This document shows, one piece after another, positions 1-4,808 of a stretch of 5,501 bases of DNA. Source of the stretch: Spirochaetota bacterium (GTDB lineage: Bacteria > Spirochaetota > UBA4802 > JAFGJZ01); contig JAEWVL010000452.1 of assembly GCA_023396665.1 (NCBI GenBank), positions 1 through 5,501 of the forward strand. Direction: 5' to 3'. The translations under genes were made by a program, and so were the position numbers. The notes beneath the pieces are model-generated. The model was not told where the DNA came from, ran no database searches, and saw nothing but the letters and a program-made list of their open reading frames with translations. Each line of letters begins with the position of its first letter. Position 1 is the stretch's first letter.

Positions 1-68
1 AGGCAGGCGGTGTAAACATGGTAACATGTGAGCCAATCTGTACTAATCAGTCGTGAGGCTTGACCATA
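1..68 (+). rRNA. 23S ribosomal RNA, 3' end (partial)
   Basis: These bases are the extreme 3' end of large-subunit rRNA. They line up with the remembered end of E. coli 23S: a GGTGTAA segment, then a hairpin with stem ACATG (16-20) / CATGT (25-29) closed by a GTAA tetraloop, then GAGC, GTACTAAT (40-47) and CGTGAGGCTTGACC (52-65). The hairpin matches the last helix of E. coli 23S, which also carries a GNRA loop. The terminal TTGACC would pair with the 5' end of the molecule, which lies outside the window. The mature end near 67-70 is estimated, not proven. The gene enters from the left edge, and a terminator follows within about ten bases, so this is the last gene of its rRNA transcript. Confidence 0.95.
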
Positions 69-75
69 TTATTAT

Positions 76-117
76 AACCCCGATGGGATCTTCCCTTCGG
101 GGTTTTTTGTTTTTGTT
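76..117 (+). terminator. Intrinsic terminator of the rRNA transcript
   Basis: The stem pairs AACCCCGA (76-83) with TCGGGGTT (97-104). A single T-T mismatch follows, then GGGA (85-88) pairs with TCCC (92-95) across a three-base loop. A T-rich tail runs from 103 to 117, interrupted only by one G. It begins less than ten bases after the 23S 3' end, so it ends the rRNA transcript before any 5S gene. Confidence 0.93.
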
Positions 118-232
118 TGATTGGCATTACCGCGAATAAAACTTGATGCAGTATTGATTTTTATCGGAAATCTCTATTAATTAGTCACTGTCACGCCGGC
201 TGCAATTATTCGAGGTTCGCTATGTAAATTTG

Positions 233-260
233 GTGACAAAAGCGAAATATCTGTTACAAT
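233..260 (+). promoter_or_regulatory. Candidate sigma-70-type promoter for the lipoprotein gene
   Basis: GTGACA (233-238, five of six matches to TTGACA) and TACAAT (255-260, five of six to TATAAT) are separated by 16 bases. Transcription would start near 267, giving a short leader of about 28 bases that still contains the ribosome binding site. The preceding stretch 118-232 shows no gene or clear structure. Confidence 0.55.
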
Positions 261-285
261 GCCCTAAAATCAAATGAATTGTTGT

Positions 286-292
286 GGAGGAG
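286..292 (+). promoter_or_regulatory. Ribosome binding site fixing the lipoprotein start at 295
   Basis: GGAGGAG lies directly before the ATG at 295. An in-frame ATG at 274 lies upstream of this site and lacks a comparable one. It would also add seven residues (MNCCGGV) ahead of a textbook signal peptide. The site therefore supports 295, although the spacing is short (about four bases from GGAGG). Confidence 0.75.
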
Positions 293-294
293 TC

Positions 295-789
295 ATGAAA
301 AAACTGGCAACTGTTATTGCCATACTGTTACTCACTTTTAGCGCCTGTTCAAAGGGTGAGAAGCAATCCGCTTCCGCTGCGGAGAAAGCAACTGATGTGA
401 AACTCTCAGGCACTTACAAAGAAGCTGCTGATTTGTTGAATGAATATGCTGATATTCAGGAAGATTATCTCGATGGAATTGCGAAGGTCAACAGTGCAGA
501 CGATTTGGTTACTGTTCTGAAAGCCTACAGTGTATCTATGACAAAAGTTATGCCGAAGATGATCGAATTTTCCAAGAAGTACCCCGACCTCGACAAGGAT
601 ACACCGAAAGAACTGGAAAAACTTACAAGCCGTGTTGAATCTCTCAGTGAAAGGGTTCAGGCTGAAACACCGACAATACTGATGAAATATTCATCAGATA
701 CAAAAGTACAGGCCGCTTTCATGGAAATGTCTGCAGCGATGTCAGGTATAATCGAAACTGACAGCGAGTCAGAATCAGAAACGGAATAA
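295..789 (+). CDS. Small putative lipoprotein, function unknown
   Basis: A 164-residue protein that I do not recognise as a named family. The N-terminus MKKLATVIAILLLTFSAC is a lipoprotein signal: two Lys, a hydrophobic core at about residues 4-15 and an invariant Cys at 18 that would be lipid-modified. The residue at -3 is Phe rather than the usual Leu, which relaxed lipoboxes such as those of spirochaetes tolerate. After a flexible Ser/Ala/Lys linker (19-40), residues 40-150 look almost wholly alpha-helical, with many Glu/Lys/Leu residues and few Gly or Pro. The tail 154-164 is a run of Glu, Ser, Asp and Thr. The mature protein should be membrane-anchored and face the periplasm or cell surface. 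It has its own promoter and stands alone, convergent with the DUF1848 unit. The stop is TAA, with further in-register TAA and TAG codons just behind. Being a secreted lipoprotein is well supported; its role is unknown. Confidence 0.85.
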   Translation: MKKLATVIAILLLTFSACSKGEKQSASAAEKATDVKLSGTYKEAADLLNEYADIQEDYLDGIAKVNSADDLVTVLKAYSVSMTKVMPKMIEFSKKYPDLDKDTPKELEKLTSRVESLSERVQAETPTILMKYSSDTKVQAAFMEMSAAMSGIIETDSESESETE

Positions 790-796
790 TAATAGC

Positions 797-868
797 TTTT
801 TGTCCTGAAAGTGTTGCTGTTGCGTGGCATCGGTATCCGCTATATGGCTCGCATTTTCAGGATAAAAA
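797..868. repeat. 14-bp inverted repeat flanking a 44-bp core between convergent genes
   Basis: The left arm (797-810, TTTTTGTCCTGAAA) is complementary to the right arm (855-868, TTTCAGGATAAAAA) except for one G-T pair. Eight of the pairs (803-810 with 855-862) are uninterrupted. TGCG (821-824) and CGCA (850-853) can extend the pairing inward. The T-run is at the start and the A-run at the end, so on either strand no U-tract follows a stem except by being part of it. It is therefore not a classical intrinsic terminator, although its position between convergent gene ends would suit transcription ending or mRNA 3'-end protection. Confidence 0.55.
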
Positions 869-974
869 ACGCCTATGACCATAAATCTGCCGTATTAATT
901 TGAATAAAAAAGTGTAAATCACCCGTCTTAAAGCACTATCATCATATCCGTTTTTATGCGTGCCCAGTATCGGT

Positions 975-1892
975 TCATCTGTTGGCATAGCAGTAAATGC
1001 AATTGTGTGAGCAGGTGTTATAGGTTCCGATGTCTTTTGAGAGTGTACAGAGACAGTGTTTTCGTTGTCCCTTGTGGCGGTAATTACGCTCATCATCCCC
1101 GAAACTGTTAAGGTAGCGCTGCAAGCGCAAATTCTCTTCGTAATTGTTTCTGAGTTCAGTATAGTCGATACAGGCCCGTTTCGTGATGCCGTATTCTGAA
1201 TAATCATCATTTGACGCACAGCAGGACACGGGTAACGCATGTTTTTTCGAAATATCTGCGAGCGTGCGAAGAAGTAGTTTCTTTTCGTTTTCGTCGGGAA
1301 GCCGCAGCGAAGGATCATAGCGAGTTATTCGTCTTTGAACTTTCGCGTAAGCTTCTATCTCAATGAAACTGAATATCATCCGTGAAACGTGTGCAGCGAT
1401 CTTCGCTGCCACAGCATGCATTCTGTCGCAGAGCATATCAACCCGCACGCGGTCTGAGAGCAGCAGAGGGTCAAAGCGCCATATCACGGCATGCCTGCCG
1501 AATTTTGCGCTCAATTGCTCAAACAGCGCGATTCTTTCCCTGAGGGGGGGCAATCCCGGTTCGTATCCCTCCGCTTCGTAGTCATTACAGGTATAGTGGA
1601 TCAGGACGTCTATTGTATTGCCAGTCGGACTATGAGGAGAAAACTGCAGAAGCCTTGAGGGATTTTTTGACCAGAAAACGATCAACGCGCATTCGTCAAA
1701 GCTGAGCATTTGTACGGCACCGTTGAAGGGGTTTCTCCACTGCATGTACGTGTCTTTCAGTGCCCGTTCAAAAGAGTCAAGATGAAAGGCCGGTATGTCT
1801 GTCGCCCGGCTTGCCGAGATGATTACAGGCGCCAGCGTATCAAAAGACTGCCCCTTTAGTATGACTTCTTTTTTTTCCCATTTGGCGTGCAT
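975..1892 (-). CDS. DUF1848 family protein with C-terminal CX3CX2C cluster
   Basis: A 305-residue protein of the DUF1848 family (biochemical role not established). Family hallmarks are PVIISASRATDIPAF at 22-36, WRNPFNG at 52-58, FWSKNP at 73-78, a WRFDPL segment near 138-143 and DIGTYNTC before the C-terminal cysteines. Cys280 and Cys282 precede Cys294, Cys298 and Cys301 (CX3CX2C, ending YCYAN). That spacing matches the iron-sulfur site of radical SAM enzymes, so a 4Fe-4S cluster is likely but inferred. The reading frame ends one residue after CYAN, whereas family members as I recall them usually continue for another 15-30 residues, often with a His-Asp-Pro-like motif. Extra sequence exists in the +1 frame down to 857, so a frameshift is possible. 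The ATG at 1892 is the only usable start before the conserved core and has a weak ribosome binding site. It sits 17 bases behind the upstream gene, suggesting coupled translation. Confidence 0.9.
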   Translation of the reverse strand: MHAKWEKKEVILKGQSFDTLAPVIISASRATDIPAFHLDSFERALKDTYMQWRNPFNGAVQMLSFDECALIVFWSKNPSRLLQFSPHSPTGNTIDVLIHYTCNDYEAEGYEPGLPPLRERIALFEQLSAKFGRHAVIWRFDPLLLSDRVRVDMLCDRMHAVAAKIAAHVSRMIFSFIEIEAYAKVQRRITRYDPSLRLPDENEKKLLLRTLADISKKHALPVSCCASNDDYSEYGITKRACIDYTELRNNYEENLRLQRYLNSFGDDERNYRHKGQRKHCLCTLSKDIGTYNTCSHNCIYCYANR

Positions 1893-1909
1893 AGGAAGTG
1901 TGCGGCTCT

Positions 1910-2230
1910 CTATTGAACGAGAAAGGGCTCGGTTCTGAAGGCAAGGCTCCCTTTTTTAATCCACAGTCTGACTCTGCAGACGGCTTTTCCCTCTTCATTT
2001 GAGATCGTGTCGATCTCTTCTATATCGAAAACAGAATCGAGTGAAAACTCGATATATTTATTGTGCGACTCGAAGGGATTCAACTGCAGTACCACTATTG
2101 TGGGGTCAGAGGGATGTTTTTTTATTGCACCCTCGAACGAAGAAAGGCTGCCTCTCTCTTCCTGCCGGCGATTGAGCGGATAGTCCGGGCGCTTCTGCAG
2201 CATGGTTTTAATGTACTGAATATTTTCCAT
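1910..2230 (-). CDS. Hypothetical protein, 106 residues, first gene of the DUF1848 unit
   Basis: I do not recognise this protein. It starts MENIQYIKTMLQKRPDYPL and has a basic, helix-prone N-terminal third (residues 1-40). The rest looks beta-rich (45-63, 84-105), with an acidic patch around 69-81 (FDIEEIDTISNEE). There is no signal peptide, membrane segment or obvious catalytic motif, so a small soluble cytoplasmic protein is likely. The frame is open upstream to 2371, but an AGGG eight bases before the ATG at 2230 and the hydrophobic, promoter-overlapping character of the upstream extension favour the shorter form. The gene ends in TAG 17 bases before the DUF1848 start on the same strand, so the two are probably co-transcribed. 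A shared function is inference from context only. Confidence 0.7.
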   Translation of the reverse strand: MENIQYIKTMLQKRPDYPLNRRQEERGSLSSFEGAIKKHPSDPTIVVLQLNPFESHNKYIEFSLDSVFDIEEIDTISNEEGKAVCRVRLWIKKGSLAFRTEPFLVQ

Positions 2231-2300
2231 TATGATTACCCTATATATCTCCACAACCATTGAGTAAATTGCATCCTGAGCAGGATAACTGACGGGTAAG

Positions 2301-2329
2301 ATCATATCAAAACAGAGCAGTGTCAACAA
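2301..2329 (-). promoter_or_regulatory. Candidate promoter for the leftward DUF1848 unit
   Basis: Read on the minus strand, TATGAT (2301-2306) is a five-of-six -10 element. A perfect TTGACA (2321-2326) is only 14 bases away, too close for a standard promoter, while the overlapping TTGTTG (2324-2329) sits at the ideal 17. The leader would be about 64 bases. A second option is TATAAT at 2351-2356 (minus) with a poor -35. The same AT tract also reads TATAAT on the plus strand (2353-2358), where no matching -35 is seen. The remainder of the divergent spacer 2231-2506 holds no gene or strong structure that I can support. Confidence 0.3.
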
Positions 2330-2506
2330 AAAAGTGGGAGATACTCTTCTATTATAATTACGCAGGGACAAAGATTAATACGCGCCATGAATGTCTCGGC
2401 ACTATGCAGTAATCATCAGCCGCTGAGAAAAGTATATAGCGTCGAGTATTGTATTGCAGTATGTTTATATCTTGACGATCACCCCGTATTTTGAAAGGAA
2501 CGAAGC

Positions 2507-3307
2507 ATGACAAAGTGGCGTTATATAAGTGATCCCCCCCTCCCGGGTGCCTGTAATATGGCTATTGATGAAGTATTATTTGAATCTTTCCTTCGGAATG
2601 ACGCGTTACCGGTATTCCGCTTGTATCGCTGGTATCCGCCAACGCTGTCTCTGGGGCGATTTCAGCAGAGCGATTTTCTTGATTGGGATTACATAGAGAG
2701 CAGGCGCATCGATGTGGTGCGCCGTTTTTCGGGCGGGGGCGCTCTCATTCACGGGGGGGATATTTCCTATTCGATTGTTTGCAAGGCCGAAAGTGATGTT
2801 GACAAAAGCTATATAATGCTTACGCAATTTCTTTTTGATCTGTACCGGCATCTTGGTCTTGATCCCTCCTATGCCTGTGATCTGGAAACATCTGTCTACA
2901 GCTTCGGCAGACGAAATAATCTGTGTCTTGCCGGTAAAGAGAAGAGGGATATCGTTATTGCCGGCAGAAAGGTGGGGGGAAATGCCCAGCGAAGAAAGGC
3001 CGGAGCACTGATTCAGCACGGATCAATTCCTCTGCGTTATGACCGGGATTGTCTGGCTGCGCTCGGCGGCGTTTCGCCCGGAGGGCTGGATAACGCCGCG
3101 TCGCTTGAAGATCTTGGTCTGGATATCGGTATCGAGAAACTGATGACGACTCTTGAACTTGTTTTCAGCCGGCGTTACGGTGATATACGGGCATCCGTTT
3201 TGTCTGCGGATGAACGCAAGCGGGCTTCTGTTCTTGAAAGGGAAAAATACGCAAACAGCGCATGTATTCGAAATCGCGAAGCGATGAATACATGCGCTGG
3301 ATTATAA
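2507..3307 (+). CDS. Lipoate-protein ligase / LipM-type octanoyltransferase family protein
   Basis: A 266-residue protein with the biotin/lipoate ligase catalytic fold (LplA/LipM group). It acts in the cytoplasm on the lipoyl-domain Lys of E2 subunits or H protein. The motif RRFSGGGALIHGGDISYS (72-89) is the glycine-rich acyl-binding loop. IAGRKVGGNAQ (151-161) carries the conserved Lys155, and LIQHGSIPL (168-176) closes the core. Cys140 lies 15 residues before Lys155, where LipM octanoyltransferases carry their catalytic Cys. That argues for octanoyl or lipoyl transfer through a thioester rather than ATP-dependent ligation, but sequence alone does not settle it. The separate C-terminal accessory domain of E. 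coli LplA is absent, and the tail ends near EREKYAN as usual for short forms. AAAGGA lies seven bases before the ATG. The dihydrolipoamide dehydrogenase gene lies 114 bases downstream on the same strand. The final 15 codons overlap a large hairpin. Confidence 0.9.
   Translation: MTKWRYISDPPLPGACNMAIDEVLFESFLRNDALPVFRLYRWYPPTLSLGRFQQSDFLDWDYIESRRIDVVRRFSGGGALIHGGDISYSIVCKAESDVDKSYIMLTQFLFDLYRHLGLDPSYACDLETSVYSFGRRNNLCLAGKEKRDIVIAGRKVGGNAQRRKAGALIQHGSIPLRYDRDCLAALGGVSPGGLDNAASLEDLGLDIGIEKLMTTLELVFSRRYGDIRASVLSADERKRASVLEREKYANSACIRNREAMNTCAGL
3256..3299 (+). repeat. Perfect stem-loop overlapping the 3' end of the ligase gene
   Basis: CAGCGCATGTATTC (3256-3269) is exactly complementary to GAATACATGCGCTG (3286-3299). 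Inside, ATCGC (3273-3277) pairs with GCGAT (3281-3285) around a GAA loop, leaving a three-base bulge (3270-3272). That makes 19 pairs in a 44-base element, ending six bases before the stop codon TAA (3305-3307). It is followed by GATTATAATAC rather than a U-tract. A Rho-independent terminator is therefore doubtful. An mRNA-stabilising or attenuating hairpin, or a short repetitive palindrome, are alternatives. Confidence 0.8.
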
Positions 3308-3421
3308 TACAGATATATGTATATAATATCTTTACTGTCAATACTCTACTTGTTGAATGGTGATCGGATGTGTGAAATTGACAGATTTAACTTCGATGTG
3401 TGATCATGGCGGGGGCTAAGA
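3308..3421 (+). promoter_or_regulatory. Possible promoter/regulatory spacer upstream of lpdA
   Basis: The first third is very AT-rich and contains TATAAT (3322-3327) without a good -35. A perfect TTGACA (3378-3383) is followed 18 bases on by GATCAT (3402-3407) preceded by TG. A start from it would fall inside the ribosome binding site, which weakens this call. GATGTGTGA occurs twice, at 3367-3375 and 3395-3403, 28 bases apart, and could be a paired protein-binding site. Whether lpdA has its own promoter or is read through from the ligase gene cannot be settled here. Confidence 0.3.
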
Positions 3422-4762
3422 GTGATATATGATGTAATAATTATCGGTGCAGGTCCAGGCGGTTATGTTGCCGCCGAAAGGGCAGGCAAGAGAAATCTGA
3501 AGACGCTGCTCATCGAGAAGGAGCAACTTGGCGGTGTGTGTCTGAACAGCGGCTGCATTCCGACAAAGACTCTCCTGAACGGTGCCAAACTCTATTCGGC
3601 TTGTGTGCGAAAAAATTCTTTTGGTGTCTCTGTTGAAGGGGCTTCTTATGATTTTAAAGCTGCAATGATCTGGAAAAATGAGGTCATTGATAAGCTTCGA
3701 AGGGGTGTCGCGTCACAGATGAAACGCTACGGGGTGGATATGCTGAGCGCGAGTGCTGAACTTGTTTCACAAAATGAGGTTCTCGCCGACTCTGTGGTCT
3801 ACCGGGCTGAAAACATCATTATCGCAACGGGATCAAGCGCTGCACTCGCTCCCGTGCCGGGAATCGAGGCTTCGAATGTAATGACCAACCGTGAAATTCT
3901 GTCCCTCGAACATTTGCCGAAACGCCTCGCAATAATCGGCGGCGGCATAATCGGCATCGAGTTTGCGAGCTATTTCAGCATGGTTGGCGTCGATGTTACG
4001 GTGATCGAGGCCCAACAGGAAATCCTCCCTTCAATTGAACCCGAACTTTCCCGTGAGCTTCGAAAATCGATGAAAGATACTACGTTTCATCTCTCGAGCA
4101 AAGTGACTCGGGTGCACAGCGATGCGCTTTATTTTCTCGGTTCGGATGCGCGGGAACTGCGCTGTGAGTGTGATCTGGTATTGTGTGCATGCGGCAGAAA
4201 ACCTAATACGCAGCATCTGGGGCTTGCGGCAGCGGGGGTGCTTAGCGCAGATTCCTTTATCCTTGTTGACGGGCATATGCGTACAAACGTTCCCGGTATT
4301 TATGCCATTGGAGACGTAAATGGTTTATCTCTCTATGCTCACTCTGCCTCGAGAATGGCTGAAGTGGCTGTGGATTCAATTTGCGGCATTTCACAGAACA
4401 TGTCTTTCGATTCCATTCCAAGTGTACTTTACTCGTTTCCCGAAATTGCTTCATGCGGATACAGTGAGGCCGCCGCAAGGCAAGCGGGTTATACGGTGAA
4501 AACGGCCAGCCTGCCGATGCGGGTGAACGGTCGTTTTTATGCGGAAAACGGTAAAGTGCCCGGTTTGTGCAAAGTTGTTATAGATGCAGATAACGGCTTT
4601 ATTCTCGGTGTTCATCTGTTCGGTTCGAATTGTTCCGAAATGATTACGGCTGCTTCTGTTATGATAAAGACGAAGATGCGCGTTAAAGATGTATGCGATT
4701 GTGTATTTGCCCATCCGACAGTGAGTGAGATTATAAGAGATACTTTGGCGGAATGCTTGTAG
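3422..4762 (+). CDS. lpdA: Dihydrolipoamide dehydrogenase (E3)
   Basis: A 446-residue FAD flavoenzyme that reoxidises dihydrolipoyl groups of 2-oxoacid dehydrogenase or glycine cleavage complexes with NAD. The FAD-binding GAGPGG is at 9-14. The redox disulfide is Cys40/Cys45 in GGVCLNSGCIPTK, with ATGSS at 135-139. The NAD-binding GGGIIG (173-178) ends at Glu196, which favours NAD over NADP. The second FAD site is AIGDV at 295-299, and the C-terminal catalytic pair is His431/Glu436 in HPTVSE. It is somewhat shorter than the usual 460-475 residues but has all domains. It starts with GTG, preceded by GGGGG (3411-3415) six bases away. Fourteen Cys residues are present, more than the catalytic pair requires. 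The segment after the FAD site reads LYAHSASRMAEVA, where most E3 enzymes have an AH...EG pattern. The neighbouring lipoyl-transfer gene supports the assignment. Which complex it serves is unknown. Confidence 0.94.
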   Translation: MIYDVIIIGAGPGGYVAAERAGKRNLKTLLIEKEQLGGVCLNSGCIPTKTLLNGAKLYSACVRKNSFGVSVEGASYDFKAAMIWKNEVIDKLRRGVASQMKRYGVDMLSASAELVSQNEVLADSVVYRAENIIIATGSSAALAPVPGIEASNVMTNREILSLEHLPKRLAIIGGGIIGIEFASYFSMVGVDVTVIEAQQEILPSIEPELSRELRKSMKDTTFHLSSKVTRVHSDALYFLGSDARELRCECDLVLCACGRKPNTQHLGLAAAGVLSADSFILVDGHMRTNVPGIYAIGDVNGLSLYAHSASRMAEVAVDSICGISQNMSFDSIPSVLYSFPEIASCGYSEAAARQAGYTVKTASLPMRVNGRFYAENGKVPGLCKVVIDADNGFILGVHLFGSNCSEMITAASVMIKTKMRVKDVCDCVFAHPTVSEIIRDTLAECL

Positions 4763-4803
4763 AAAAAACAAGGGCGAAGCGTTCGGCTTCGCCCTTGTTT
4801 TTT
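4763..4803. terminator. Bidirectional intrinsic terminator between lpdA and the symporter gene
   Basis: A perfect 18-base stem (4763-4780 with 4786-4803) has a five-base loop GTTCG. The GC-rich core GGGCGAAGC/GCTTCGCCC is flanked by six A on the left and six T on the right, so each strand shows a stable hairpin followed by a U-tract. It begins at the base after the lpdA stop codon and ends five bases before the end of the convergent symporter gene, so it serves both transcripts. Confidence 0.96.
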
Positions 4804-4808
4804 CATGA

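Noticed and set aside
274..294. Earlier ATG for the lipoprotein gene
   Set aside because: It lies before the GGAGGAG site and would place MNCCGGV ahead of a complete lipoprotein signal.
975..977. Read-through or selenocysteine at the DUF1848 TGA
   Set aside because: In-frame continuation is only six codons before TAA, no hairpin of the bacterial SECIS kind is evident just after it, and the family is not known to use selenocysteine there.
857..1318. Open frame of 153 codons on the minus strand overlapping the DUF1848 gene
   Set aside because: It runs in a different frame through conserved DUF1848 codons and has no recognisable motif. Only its last part (857-974) is of interest, as a possible frameshifted tail of that gene.
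1363..1581. Plus-strand open frames at 1363-1581 and 2063-2263
   Set aside because: Both lie antisense to better-supported minus-strand genes, with no domain or start signal.
2231..2371. Upstream extension of the 106-residue protein to an ATG at 2371
   Set aside because: It would run through the AT-rich promoter-like region and add a hydrophobic stretch. The ATG at 2230 has a better-placed AGGG.
2606..3019. Antisense open frame of 137 codons across the lipoyl transferase gene
   Set aside because: The plus strand encodes an unmistakable catalytic domain over the same bases; the antisense product has no family features or ribosome binding site of note.
4031..4806. Several open frames on the minus strand across lpdA (4031-4276, 4257-4478, 4451-4771, 4612-4806)
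   Set aside because: All are shadows of the lpdA coding sequence; two cross the terminator hairpin, and their products look like random translations.
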